Positions 10,944 through 20,236 of a stretch of 64,000 nt of DNA are shown here, piece after piece (position 1 is the first letter of the stretch; every line of letters starts with the position of its first letter). Origin of the DNA: Collimonas sp. OK607. GTDB lineage: Bacteria; Pseudomonadota; Gammaproteobacteria; Burkholderiales; Burkholderiaceae_D. A model generated the notes under the pieces. It did no database searches. It was not told the DNA's origin and was given only the letters and a program-made list of their open reading frames with translations. The position numbers and the translations under genes are program-made. The stretch covers positions 1 to 64,000 of the forward strand of contig NZ_FOKF01000012.1 of assembly GCF_900111995.1 (NCBI RefSeq), read 5' to 3'.

Positions 10944-12407
10944 ATGAATAACATCAAACAAAATTCCGTCTGGGAAGGCCGTATCTTTTCGGACGGGTGG
11001 GTGGTTTCCGCTGGCGGCGCTTCATCCGTGATCGAACCTTCAACTGGAGAGACCATCGGCAGCATTGGACTAGGATTACCGGAAGATATCGACCGCGCGG
11101 CAAAGTCGGCAGCGAGTGCGCAAGAAGCATGGGTATCGATGCCGTTCGACCAGCGAGCAGCTATTTTACGAGAGGCCGCCAGGTTACTGCGGGAGAGAGC
11201 GCCAGAGATTAACGACTGGAACATCCGTGAGTGCGGCTCTACCCGGGCCAAGGCGGAATGGGAATTACACGCCACTTACGAGCAGTTGTTAATGGCAGCA
11301 GCGATGCCTATGCAACCGGAAGGTGCGCTCTATCCGTCTGCGATGCCTGGTCGTATGAATCTTTCCCGACAATTACCAATCGGCGTCGTCGGCGTTATCG
11401 CGCCGTGGAATTTCCCCATCCTGCTGTCGATGCGCTCTGTAGCACCGGCTCTGGCGGTCGGCAACGCGGTGATACTCAAACCTGACCCTCAGAGCGCGGT
11501 ATCTGGTGGACTGCTTCTCGCCCGAGTTTTCGAAGATGCGGGTCTGCCTTCTGGAGTCTTTCATGTGATTCCTGGTGGCCCTGTGGCCGGTGACGCGCTA
11601 GTACGTCATCCTCAGGTTGGAATGATTTCTTTCACAGGGTCGACCGCGGTAGGCCGCGCTATCGGACAGATCTGTGGGCAGATGCTGAAGAAGGTCGCGC
11701 TTGAGCTCGGGGGTAATAATGCAATTGTTATTCTTGATGACGCCGATGTCGATGCTGCAAGTTCGAATGGTGCATGGGGCTCTTTCCTTCACCAGGGACA
11801 GATATGCATGCAGACGGGGCGCCACCTCGTACATCGCTCGCTTGCGGAAGAGTATGCGGCCAAGCTGGCTGAACGTGCGCGGAAACTGCAGGTAGGTAAC
11901 CCGTATACAGACCAGGTGCATCTGGGACCTTTAATCAATCAGAAGCAGCGAGACAGAATTGACGACATCGTTCGTAAGAGCATAGCTGCTGGTGCGACTT
12001 TACTAGCGGGAGGAGAATACACAAACCTCTTTTATGCTCCAACGGTTCTGACGGGTGTCACCGCTGACATGCCAGTATTCCAAGAGGAAATCTTTGGGCC
12101 AGTGGCACCGATAACAGTTTTTGACAGTGACGATGAGGCCGTTGAGCTCGTTAACGGGTCACCGTATGGACTGGCCGCGGCGGTGCATACAGGTTCGCTG
12201 TCACGAGGGCTTGCACTTTCGTCGCGTATCAGGGCCGGAATGGTGCACGTCAACGACCAAACAGTAAATAATGAGTTTCACGTGCCATTTGGCGGAATGG
12301 GGGCGTCCGGAAATGGTGGCCGATTCGGCGGCCCAGCAAATTTCCACGAATTTACTCAAACGCAATGGGTTAGCCTGATCGAAAAACCAATTATTTACCC
12401 GTTTTAA
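10944..12407 (+). CDS. mdlD: benzaldehyde dehydrogenase (NAD(P)+)
   Basis: Aldehyde dehydrogenase, 487 residues, that oxidises the benzaldehyde made by MdlC to benzoate. The cofactor-binding segment is GVIAPWNFPILLSMRSVAPAL. The general-base glutamate lies in LELGGNNA near residue 255 and the nucleophilic cysteine in GQICMQTGR near residue 289. EIFGPVAPI is also present. Similarity to XylC-type benzaldehyde dehydrogenases supports the call, as does the position after mdlCBA and the carrier. Start at 10944 is preceded by GAGGAG. NAD or NADP preference is not evident. Confidence 0.88.
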   Translation: MNNIKQNSVWEGRIFSDGWVVSAGGASSVIEPSTGETIGSIGLGLPEDIDRAAKSAASAQEAWVSMPFDQRAAILREAARLLRERAPEINDWNIRECGSTRAKAEWELHATYEQLLMAAAMPMQPEGALYPSAMPGRMNLSRQLPIGVVGVIAPWNFPILLSMRSVAPALAVGNAVILKPDPQSAVSGGLLLARVFEDAGLPSGVFHVIPGGPVAGDALVRHPQVGMISFTGSTAVGRAIGQICGQMLKKVALELGGNNAIVILDDADVDAASSNGAWGSFLHQGQICMQTGRHLVHRSLAEEYAAKLAERARKLQVGNPYTDQVHLGPLINQKQRDRIDDIVRKSIAAGATLLAGGEYTNLFYAPTVLTGVTADMPVFQEEIFGPVAPITVFDSDDEAVELVNGSPYGLAAAVHTGSLSRGLALSSRIRAGMVHVNDQTVNNEFHVPFGGMGASGNGGRFGGPANFHEFTQTQWVSLIEKPIIYPF

Positions 12408-12655
12408 GAGAGTGCTTACAGTCGGTGTTGGTCCAGGGTGCAAAGCTAATGCCTTCTCGTTTATATAAATCTGCGACGTTGGAACTGGCTAGGTGTCTGC
12501 TTCCGCCCAAGCCAGGGTAGCTTGTACCGAGCCATGGTTTTCTCATGCTATGTGCATGTTGGCGCTCGTCACTTTTTTTAACCCCAATTAGCGCTTCCTT
12601 GTACGGTCAACGTTTGGCATTCAAGGCGGCTGCTTTTAGCCATTCAGGGAAAAAA

Positions 12656-14227
12656 ATGAAATTTCCAAAAAGCATGAGCAGGCGTAGTTTTGTATCGAGT
12701 CTAGGTGCCTTGGCAGTTGCTCCAGGGGTAAATGTAGAAGTCTATGCGGACGGGGGAAAACGCTCGTCCAAACCACGTACTATCGGAAAAACTCAGCAGT
12801 TGTCGATGACTGCAACACAAGTCGTCGCAGCAATCGCGGCGGGGCAGCTTTCTGCGGAGACGTATGTTCGAACGCTGCTTGATCGTGCAGACGCACTCGG
12901 TAGTCTGAGAGCCTTCATTACCTTGAATCGTGTTGGGGCGATTGCTGCAGCGCGCGCGGTCGATGCGGCTCGTGCAGCCGGGAAGAAGCTGCCGCGATTG
13001 GCTGGACTTCCCATCGTCGTGAAAGACAATATCAACACAAAAGAGCTACCGACTACCGGCGCGACTCCCGCATTGATGAACTTTCGGCCGACCGCTGACG
13101 CGAATGTGCTGAAAACGCTCGTGAATGCCGGAGCAATTATCATCGGCAAGACAAACATGCATGAACTGGTATTCGGTGTAACGACAACAAATTTTGCGCC
13201 GTTTGCTGGAGTGGCACGCAATCCTTACGACACGAGCCGGATGGTTGGTGGCTCTTCCGGGGGTACCGGCGTTGCAATTGCCGCGCGGATGGCAACCGTT
13301 GGTTTGGGAACGGATACCGGGGGCTCGGTGCGCATCCCTGCCGCGTTGAACGGAATTGCAGGTCTTAGGCCATCAGTCGGAAATGGCGGTGGCGAAAGGC
13401 GTTACGACGGGACGGGGGTTCTTCCGCTGAGTCATACGCGAGATACCGTCGGCCCCATGGGGCGTACGGTGGCCGATGTTGCGCTTCTTGACTCGGTGAT
13501 TTCAGGGGCGGCCATTCCGGCCCCAGCGACGCTCAATGGGCTGCGTTTCGGCGTACCTGCCACATACTGGGACGTGGTTGATGATCAGGTTTTGGAAATC
13601 ATGAATGCAGCCAAGTCTAAGCTCACGGCTGCCGGAGTGACTTTCATTTCTGTTGATTTGCCGAGTATCAGAGGCCTGGGGGAAAAGACGGGTTTCCAGC
13701 TCGTTCTTCATGAAGCAACCATCGACATCCCCGCATATCTCAAGGCTAGCGGTGCAAGCGGCATAACTCTGTCTGATATAGCGGAAAAGATCGCTGACCC
13801 CGATGTTCAGAATGGATTCAAATCGGTAACGTCCGACAGTACAGCAGGAGAGTACTCAGACGCACTTAACGTTTATCGTCCGCAAATGCGTGCGATTTTT
13901 GATATCTACTTTATCGAAAACAGGATAGACGCTATCTTCTTTCCGACCACTCCGGTGCCGGCTGTGCCTATCGATTTTGTGTATGGTTCGTCGACTGTCA
14001 GTGTGAATGGCGGACCCGCAGTGGACGAGTTCGCGACATTCATTCGGAACTGCGACCCAGGGAGTATTGTCGGGATTCCAGGGCTTACGCTCCCGGCAGG
14101 ACTGACGTCAAGGGGGCTGCCGGTAGGTATGGCGCTTGACGGGCCTGTCGGAAGTGACAAAAAGCTCCTGTCGATTGGTTTGGCGATGGAAAAGCTGTTC
14201 GGCGTTTTGCCTGCCCCGAACATCTGA
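12656..14227 (+). CDS. mdlY: mandelamide hydrolase (amidase-signature enzyme) with Tat-like leader
   Basis: Amidase-signature hydrolase that would convert mandelamide to mandelate and ammonia. From 12656 it has 523 residues. The Ser-cisSer-Lys triad is visible: Lys123 in VVKDNIN, Ser200 in GGSSGGTG and Ser224 in GTDTGGS. The C terminus DKKLLSIGLAMEKLFGV resembles the mandelamide hydrolase of P. putida. The N terminus contains SRRSFV followed by a short hydrophobic stretch and an Ala-rich region to about residue 31, which looks like a twin-arginine export signal. The frame is open further upstream (12545), but that part lacks family likeness and 12656 follows AGGGA. It sits 248 bases after mdlD. 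Confidence 0.85.
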   Translation: MKFPKSMSRRSFVSSLGALAVAPGVNVEVYADGGKRSSKPRTIGKTQQLSMTATQVVAAIAAGQLSAETYVRTLLDRADALGSLRAFITLNRVGAIAAARAVDAARAAGKKLPRLAGLPIVVKDNINTKELPTTGATPALMNFRPTADANVLKTLVNAGAIIIGKTNMHELVFGVTTTNFAPFAGVARNPYDTSRMVGGSSGGTGVAIAARMATVGLGTDTGGSVRIPAALNGIAGLRPSVGNGGGERRYDGTGVLPLSHTRDTVGPMGRTVADVALLDSVISGAAIPAPATLNGLRFGVPATYWDVVDDQVLEIMNAAKSKLTAAGVTFISVDLPSIRGLGEKTGFQLVLHEATIDIPAYLKASGASGITLSDIAEKIADPDVQNGFKSVTSDSTAGEYSDALNVYRPQMRAIFDIYFIENRIDAIFFPTTPVPAVPIDFVYGSSTVSVNGGPAVDEFATFIRNCDPGSIVGIPGLTLPAGLTSRGLPVGMALDGPVGSDKKLLSIGLAMEKLFGVLPAPNI

Positions 14228-14606
14228 TCGGAAATTCGAGGCATCGTCTCAGCGAATGCCTTGGATCCGGAGGAGTTCGCAAATCCGTCGTAGTTAGCGG
14301 CATGGCATCCAATATAGATTTCTCCAGTTCCTCTGGTTCCACGCCAAATTTACCTCTTGCGATAAACATACCGCATCCCGGTACGCTCCTCATCTCAGTA
14401 GATAACAGAACTTAAGGAGAGCGTTGTAGGCACCAGACGCACCAACTAGGGGGGATTTAAGTCTAATTAAATGCGAAAACTGACTGAGAGTCGCAAAATA
14501 ATTGACCACAAGACCCAACGGCTATTTGTATATGCCAGGCAGGCGCTGGAACGTAAATTGCATTCATAGAGAATCACGATTCGTGAATAATTTGGAGCTA
14601 TTTGCT
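14228..14606. other. intergenic region before the AraC gene
   Basis: 379 bases with no convincing gene. A weak inverted repeat AGGCAT...ATGCCT lies about 15 bases after the amidase stop and could be part of a terminator, but no T-run follows. The part from 14430 on is AT-rich and probably holds the araC-type promoter. GGAG at 14594-14597 is the ribosome binding site for the start at 14607. Confidence 0.5.
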
Positions 14607-15578
14607 ATGAAGAATCATATTTCGACGGCTTCGCTTCCCGAAGCACAGCGTTACGGATACTGGAGTGAGGTTGTGAATCAGTATTTTGTGAAATTGAACT
14701 GTCGTCTTGAACCATTCACCCCCCTTCGCCCATCCTCAGGGCTTGAAGCGCAGCTGAAACATTCCCCAATGGGGGCTCTCGATTTACTTGAGGTGAAAGC
14801 GCACCCTCAGACCGTTACTCGCTTAGCTCCCCGGCGTAATGACCACGACTATTTTCTTTTCAGCCTCCAGCTCGAAGGCGATTGTGAAATCATCCAGGAC
14901 GATAGAAAAATTACGATCAAGCCTGGTGAAATGGCTCTGTATGACACTCGTAGACCTTATCAGGTGTCGCTACGCGATGAATTTCACATGTGCTCACTTC
15001 GTATCCCCACCGAAATCATGCGCCTGCACTTGCCCAACCCCGAGCGGTTAGTTGCACGCCCTCTGGCGCCTGATACTTTCATTGGAAGAGTATTGGGGAA
15101 TTTAGTGCGTAGTCTATTCGATGATCAGAATAACTTGTCGGCAGATCAGGAGAGCGTCATGGCAAGGTCCGTGATAGAAGTGCTGTCTTTAGGGCTGCAG
15201 TCGCTCAATGCGCACGAGGGATTAGTGCAAACATCCCGTCTTTGTCAATTCCATCTGGATCGAATCAAACACGCAATTGAATGCAACCTGGGTGATCCGG
15301 ATCTTGGTGTGGAGCAGCTCTCGCGAGATCTCAAAATGTCGCAGAGTTCCATTCACAGGGCATTCGAAAGCGAGCCATTTACAGTTACTGAATATATTTG
15401 GATCCAACGACTTGAGATCTGTAAGAAGGCACTAGCCAATCCTCGACTTAACGGCCGCAGCATAAGTGAAATTGCTTACAACTGGGGTTTCGCCAGTAAT
15501 GCTCACTTCAGCCGAGCATTCAAGCGCTATACAGGCCAAAACCCTAGAGATTTCAAAGCCAGTTCACCTAGAGTATAA
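14607..15578 (+). CDS. AraC family transcriptional regulator
   Basis: A 323-residue regulator with an N-terminal AraC-type ligand-binding domain (about 1-190, including the cupin-like segment KITIKPGEMALYDTRRPY). Two C-terminal HTH motifs follow (LSRDLKMSQSSIHRAF and ISEIAYNWGFASNAHFSRAFKRYTG). The class includes FeaR-like activators of aromatic aldehyde and nitrile metabolism. An earlier start at 14502 is possible but has no ribosome site. It lies between the amidase and the outer-membrane/nitrilase genes, so it likely activates part of this locus (inference). Confidence 0.87.
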   Translation: MKNHISTASLPEAQRYGYWSEVVNQYFVKLNCRLEPFTPLRPSSGLEAQLKHSPMGALDLLEVKAHPQTVTRLAPRRNDHDYFLFSLQLEGDCEIIQDDRKITIKPGEMALYDTRRPYQVSLRDEFHMCSLRIPTEIMRLHLPNPERLVARPLAPDTFIGRVLGNLVRSLFDDQNNLSADQESVMARSVIEVLSLGLQSLNAHEGLVQTSRLCQFHLDRIKHAIECNLGDPDLGVEQLSRDLKMSQSSIHRAFESEPFTVTEYIWIQRLEICKKALANPRLNGRSISEIAYNWGFASNAHFSRAFKRYTGQNPRDFKASSPRV

Positions 15579-16189
15579 AATCTTGATGTCATATTCGTTG
15601 AGGTAGCACAACCAAAGACCGGACATTTCCACAATTTCATGTCAGGAAACGACTCATATATTGCTTATCGAAAGGTGATTCACCGATGCGTGGATGGTCC
15701 GCTCCGAGAAAGCAAATTTAACGTTCGTCAAATATAATTTCACACTGCGGATCAAGAGACCTATAACGGTTTGCGCGCTCGACGTGCGCATTGCGTCTTG
15801 TTATTGCGCTCGGCTTTTACGCTTATTTAGTCTTCATCAGCTTCCAGATCGTCCAGCAATTCCAATTGCACGGGTTGGTTGTCAGGCTTCGCGGAAGTAA
15901 CACCATGCCGTGGACGTCCATCAGTAGCCATTCGCGCGAAAGACTAAATTGCGGAACTCCCTATTCAATGATTTTTTCGGCGGATTTTTCTAGCCCGGTA
16001 GTGGGTTACGAGATATTCGAATATTCGATTCTTGAACAATTTGTATGGGAGTTCAGGTCAATTTCCCCGGGTGCCGGCGGTTTAGAATTTATTCGTAATG
16101 GGACTCACTGAATATCAACGAGTTCATTATTTTTTTGAATTTATCCGCTAAATATATCAACACGTATAAAAGATCATTGGGAGTGAATC
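15579..16189. other. AT-rich intergenic region without a supported gene
   Basis: 611 bases, clearly lower in GC than the mdl genes before it. A 106-codon frame at 15791-16111 with a hydrophobic N terminus is open, but it starts at a non-ATG codon without a ribosome site, resembles no family I know, and uses rare codons. I do not call it. The last 100 bases are AT-rich and probably contain the promoter of the gene at 16190. Confidence 0.45.
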
Positions 16190-17098
16190 ATGCGTACTTT
16201 ATGTTCTTTGAATTTCCGAACGGATAGCCTAAGTCTGGTCAAAAAATTATGCGTAACGGTTACGGTCGCTTGTAGCACCGCGGCACAGGCCGGCGTTGTA
16301 AGCACGGCTCCCGGAGATAACGAGCCATTGCCAGCTGGTACTGAGTTGGGATTGCTGTATTACCAGCATGCCGAGCGCGATAGGGTGAATGTGAATGGCC
16401 ATACCGTAACTCAGAATTTTGGGTTGGATAGCGATATCGGCATTGCCCGTTTTGTACATTGGACCACTCTGGGTGGCTTTACAGTAACCCCTCAAATAAT
16501 TTTGCCGTTTGGCCATTTGAAGCTCAGCGCTACCGGTGACCAGACATCCACCGGGTTCGGCGATCCAATGATTGGTAGCGCTGTGTGGTTGCTGAATGAT
16601 ACGGATAAAGAACGCTATTTCAGTATTGTAGGATTCATAGGCGTGCCCGCTGGCAGTTATGACGCGGCCAAAGCTGGCATGAACCTCGGCGAGAATCGGT
16701 GGAAAGGCGTAGTCGAAGTGAATTGGGTTCAGGCGCTGGTCAGCAAGCGGCTTTACGGTGAAATTACGTTTGAATATGATACTTTTGGTAAGAATAATAA
16801 CTACGCAGGAGCGGCATTACGTCAGGATAATATTTACGAGCTTCAGACGCACTTACGCTACGTGATGGATCCTGCCAATCAGGTCGGATTGAGTTACTAC
16901 CATACCATCGGTGGCGAAAACCATTTGAATGGTATCGCTCAGCAAGACACCTTGAAAACCGATCGGTATATGGTGACATGGACCCACTTTCTTACACCTC
17001 GACTTCAATTCCAAGCGCAAGCCGGTCAGGACCTATACGTTCGAAATGGTACGCAAGAGAAGTTTCGACTGAACTTACGTTTGGCCCGAGCATTTTGA
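16190..17098 (+). CDS. outer-membrane protein of the phenol-degradation MetA type
   Basis: A 302-residue exported protein with a signal peptide (about 1-34, ending ACSTAAQA) and an alternating-residue beta-strand pattern that ends in the aromatic C terminus LARAF, typical of outer-membrane barrels. The pattern GTELGLLYYQH, then a series of strands ending near FLTPRLQFQAQAGQD, fits the transporter family PF13557 found in many aromatic and hydrocarbon operons. It could let the nitrile or mandelate cross the outer membrane. It lies 98 bases before the nitrilase on the same strand. Confidence 0.8.
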   Translation: MRTLCSLNFRTDSLSLVKKLCVTVTVACSTAAQAGVVSTAPGDNEPLPAGTELGLLYYQHAERDRVNVNGHTVTQNFGLDSDIGIARFVHWTTLGGFTVTPQIILPFGHLKLSATGDQTSTGFGDPMIGSAVWLLNDTDKERYFSIVGFIGVPAGSYDAAKAGMNLGENRWKGVVEVNWVQALVSKRLYGEITFEYDTFGKNNNYAGAALRQDNIYELQTHLRYVMDPANQVGLSYYHTIGGENHLNGIAQQDTLKTDRYMVTWTHFLTPRLQFQAQAGQDLYVRNGTQEKFRLNLRLARAF

Positions 17099-17195
17099 AC
17101 GATGTGTATGAGTTTATGGCGAAGTCAAATCTGTAAAGCCGGAAATTGCTGCGTCAAATTAACAATCAATGTGTCACAAATTATTTTTTGGAGTC

Positions 17196-18233
17196 ATGAT
17201 GCCAACCATTGCAAAAACGAAATATAAAGTGGCTGCCGTTCAAGCGGCACCCGAATTCCTAGATCTTGAAAAAGGGGTATTGAAAGCAATCAAGTTGATT
17301 GAAGATGCCGCCCGAGAGGGAGCTTCGTTGATCGCTTTCCCTGAAGTATGGTTGCCTGGCTACCCTTGGTGGATTTGGCTGGACTCACCGGCTTGGGGCA
17401 TGCAGTTCGTACAGCGATATTTCGAAAACGCGTTGGTCGTTGGCAGCGAGCCTTTCGAGCGCCTGTGTGCTGCTGCTGCACGCTGCAAAATTCATGTGGT
17501 TCTGGGTTTCTGCGAGCGTGACGGCGGAACTTTATACTTGGCCCAAGCAATAATTGACGATGCAGGCAAGGTCATCGCAACTCGACGCAAGCTCAAGCCA
17601 ACACACGTTGAACGGGCGGTTTTTGGCGAAGGTGACGGCAGTGATTTGGCGGTCCACGATTCCGCATTGGGCCGCATCGGCGCTCTGTGTTGCGCCGAGC
17701 ACATACAGCCCCTGTCGAAATACGCCATGTACTCTCAACACGAACAGATACATGTTGCGGCTTGGCCAAGCTTCTCTGTATATCGCGGTGCTGCGTTCCA
17801 GCTGAGCGCTGCCGCTAACAATGCAGCTAGTCAGGTTTATGCGTTGGAAGGCCAGTGTTTTGTGCTAGCCCCCTGCGCCACTGTGTCAAAAGAAATGCTC
17901 GATATGTTGATCGACAATCCTGCCAAAGCGCCGCTCCTCTTGGAAGGTGGAGGTTACGCGATGATCTACGGCCCGGATGGTTCACCGCTATGTGAGCCAA
18001 TTCCGGAGAAGGAGGAGGGATTGCTTTATGCGGATGTGGATCTTGGAGTGATAGGTGTGGCTAAGGCCGCATATGATCCGGTCGGGCATTATTCAAGACC
18101 TGATGTCGTTCGTCTGCTCTTGAACCGTAAGCCATCGTCTTGCGTACAGGGCTTTGAGCAGGAGTCGTTGCCGGAGGTACTCGGACCGTCGAATATTGAC
18201 GCTGACGATGAGAGCGTCTTTGATGTCAAATGA
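17196..18233 (+). CDS. arylacetonitrilase (mandelonitrile hydrolase)
   Basis: Carbon-nitrogen hydrolase converting arylacetonitriles such as mandelonitrile to the acid and ammonia; some members also release amide. From 17196 (GGAG directly upstream) it has 345 residues. The catalytic triad is visible: Glu50 in [12 protein letters not shown], Lys132 in [11 protein letters not shown] and Cys166 in CCAEHIQPL. The whole chain resembles the Pseudomonas fluorescens EBC191 arylacetonitrilase. An alanine follows the catalytic Cys, as in that enzyme, which is known to make both mandelate and mandelamide. This gives a reason for the amidase at 12.7 kb. The last about 30 residues are variable. Confidence 0.93.
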   Translation: MMPTIAKTKYKVAAVQAAPEFLDLEKGVLKAIKLIEDAAREGASLIAFPEVWLPGYPWWIWLDSPAWGMQFVQRYFENALVVGSEPFERLCAAAARCKIHVVLGFCERDGGTLYLAQAIIDDAGKVIATRRKLKPTHVERAVFGEGDGSDLAVHDSALGRIGALCCAEHIQPLSKYAMYSQHEQIHVAAWPSFSVYRGAAFQLSAAANNAASQVYALEGQCFVLAPCATVSKEMLDMLIDNPAKAPLLLEGGGYAMIYGPDGSPLCEPIPEKEEGLLYADVDLGVIGVAKAAYDPVGHYSRPDVVRLLLNRKPSSCVQGFEQESLPEVLGPSNIDADDESVFDVK

Positions 18234-18239
18234 TCATTG

Positions 18240-18650
18240 GCATTGACACTATCAATCCTCTGATACACCGCTGGACGTGCGCCAGGACACGGCATTTACC
18301 ATCATCGCCAGAACCGATGCCGCCTGAGCCAGCGGCCAAGTGGAAGATGCGATGATCCGCCTGGAGGCGTTTTCCCGGGCAGGTTGGTGATGTGACGGCC
18401 GGCTTCAGTGCTGCTCAACTTGCTGCAGTGCGGGCAAGGATTCCCGGCAAGGTGGTGTTGCTGAATGAGTCGCCAGAGACAATTGTGCGGGAGCATGCAG
18501 CGGCGCCGGTCTGGAGATTTGTTGCAGCCTTTGTCTGTATGCCGGGACTGCAATGCAGGTAGTCGACGAGGTCGAGGCTCTGCTCGATTATCAGGATTTT
18601 AACCGGTGCGGCCAGCAGTACGGCATGGTGGGATAGTGTTGCCAGAGCAT
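18240..18650 (+). pseudogene. decayed isocitrate-lyase/PEP-mutase superfamily gene
   Basis: No intact frame is present, but pieces in different plus-strand frames resemble one family in order. The stretch DTAFTIIARTDAA, which ends at a stop, is followed by ASGQVEDAMIRLEAFSRAGW with another stop. Next come ARIPGKVVLLNE near 18450 and an AMQVVDEVEALLDYQDFN segment near 18550. IARTDA followed by a helix with AGAD-like residues is typical of the phosphoenolpyruvate mutase / isocitrate lyase family. At least two stops and one frame change make it non-functional. It marks the junction between the nitrilase locus and the cio genes. Confidence 0.5.
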
Positions 18651-18696
18651 ACCGCGACGGTTGGCCGTCAGGCATCGGGCCATGCCGTCGCGCAAG

Positions 18697-18831
18697 CAAT
18701 CTGATCTGCTTTTTATTCTCTGTACTGAATCTGTTCTTTCTGCGTAGGCTGCCTACACTGTCTAGACTATCTGCAATCCCATATCGGGAGAAACGAAAAT
18801 GTTTGGATTTAACGCACTTGAACTGGCCCGT
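18697..18831 (+). repeat. cio leader repeat, copy A
   Basis: Direct repeat shared with 21467-21602. The core (CAATCTGATC, then ATTCTCTGTACTGAATCTG) and the stretch around the start codon (GGGAGAAAC, ATG, TGGATTT) match. The middle has diverged, and the core-to-ATG distance is almost equal (102 versus 103 bases). This copy carries the cioA promoter and the first codons. It contains a direct repeat TCTGT-N6-TCTGT (11-base period) and the palindrome GTAGGCTGCCTAC at 18744-18756. Confidence 0.75.
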
Positions 18832-20235
18832 ATCCAGTTCGGATTTACGATTTCATTTCATATTATCTTCCCCGCAATTACCATCGGCCTGGCCAGCTAC
18901 CTGACCGTTCTCGAGGGCTGCTGGCTGAAAACCAATAGAGAGGTCTATCGCGACCTGTATCATTTCTGGTCAAAGATTTTCGCTGTCAATTTCGGCATGG
19001 GAGTGGTGTCTGGCCTGGTGATGGCATACCAGTTTGGCACCAACTGGAGTTTTTTTTCACAGTTCGCCGGCAGTGTCACAGGGCCGTTGCTGACCTATGA
19101 AGTCTTGACGGCGTTCTTCCTGGAAGCGGGATTTCTCGGCGTGATGCTGTTCGGCTGGAATAAAGTCGGCCCCACTTTGCACTTTGTCTCGACCGCCATG
19201 GTTGCCCTGGGCACGCTGATTTCCGCAACCTGGATCACCGCCTCCAACAGCTGGATGCAAACTCCTCAAGGTTACGAAATCGTTGATGGACGGGTGATCC
19301 CGACCGATTGGTTGCAGGTTATCTTTAACCCGTCCTTTCCTTACCGGCTGGCGCATATGAGTGTTGCGGCGTTTCTTGCCACGGCGTTGCTGGTGTGCGG
19401 CTCGGCTGCCTGGCATTTGTTGCGCGGCAACGATAATCCGGCTATCCGGAAGATGATGGCGATGGGGCTGTGGATGATACTGCTGGTGGCGCCTATCCAG
19501 GCCTCGATCGGTGATTTTCATGGGCTGAATACGTTGAAGCATCAACCCGCAAAGATCGCTGCAATCGAAGGCCACTGGGAAAACCGTGGCGACGACGGGA
19601 CACCATTGATTTTGTTCGGCTGGCCGGACATGAGGCGCGAAGAAACGCGTTTCAAGATTGAAATTCCGCGTCTGGGAGGCTTGATTCTGACCCACTCCTG
19701 GGAAGGAAAAATTCCCGGCTTGAAAGAATTTTCGCCGCAAGATCGACCCAACTCGACGATAGTATTCTGGTCCTTCCGCATCATGGTAGGGCTGGGAATG
19801 TTGATGATCTGGCTAGGGCTATGGGGCGCATGGCTGCGTTGGCGCGGCAAGCTGTGGCAGAGTAAATTATTCTTGCGCTTCGCCTTGCTGATGGCCCCCT
19901 CCGGCCTGATCGCAATGCTCGCGGGCTGGTATACCACCGAGATCGGCCGCCAGCCGTGGATTATTTACGGCTTGCTGAGGACTGCTGATGCGGTATCGCC
20001 GCATGGCGCCGCCGAACTCGGCACCACGCTGATCATGTTCGTACTGGTCTATTTTCTGGTGTTCGGTACCGGTATCGGCTATCTGTTTCGACTGATCCGC
20101 GGCGGCCCACTGACTCACGAAGGGCAACATCCGGAGACGGGGGGGCCGGGGCAGGAGCGGCAACCGATGCGGCCAATGTCGGCTGCGAGCGAGTCGGTCC
20201 CGGCAGACACTGCTGTTGCAGAGATAAGGAACTGA
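18799..20235 (+). CDS. cioA: cyanide-insensitive cytochrome bd-type oxidase subunit I
   Basis: Quinol oxidase subunit I, 478 residues, in the inner membrane with multiple helices. Haem ligands are at the expected places: His21 (FHIIFPA) and His186 (RLAHMSV). Glu101 and Glu109 lie in YEVLTAFFLEAGFLG. The quinol loop is short, and the helix spacing resembles CioA rather than E. coli CydA, so cyanide-insensitive oxygen reduction is expected. The C-terminal 45 residues are Pro/Glu/Gly-rich and cytoplasmic. cioB starts one base after the stop. This is the respiratory shield one would expect beside an enzyme set that handles mandelonitrile. Confidence 0.9.
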   Translation: MFGFNALELARIQFGFTISFHIIFPAITIGLASYLTVLEGCWLKTNREVYRDLYHFWSKIFAVNFGMGVVSGLVMAYQFGTNWSFFSQFAGSVTGPLLTYEVLTAFFLEAGFLGVMLFGWNKVGPTLHFVSTAMVALGTLISATWITASNSWMQTPQGYEIVDGRVIPTDWLQVIFNPSFPYRLAHMSVAAFLATALLVCGSAAWHLLRGNDNPAIRKMMAMGLWMILLVAPIQASIGDFHGLNTLKHQPAKIAAIEGHWENRGDDGTPLILFGWPDMRREETRFKIEIPRLGGLILTHSWEGKIPGLKEFSPQDRPNSTIVFWSFRIMVGLGMLMIWLGLWGAWLRWRGKLWQSKLFLRFALLMAPSGLIAMLAGWYTTEIGRQPWIIYGLLRTADAVSPHGAAELGTTLIMFVLVYFLVFGTGIGYLFRLIRGGPLTHEGQHPETGGPGQERQPMRPMSAASESVPADTAVAEIRN

Positions 20236-20236
20236 T

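Noticed and set aside
15791-16111. 106-codon frame with hydrophobic start
   Set aside because: Non-ATG start, no ribosome site, no family likeness, region AT-rich and between two clear transcription units.
19057-19740. 227-codon minus-strand frame inside cioA
   Set aside because: Antisense shadow of a conserved oxidase gene in GC-rich DNA.
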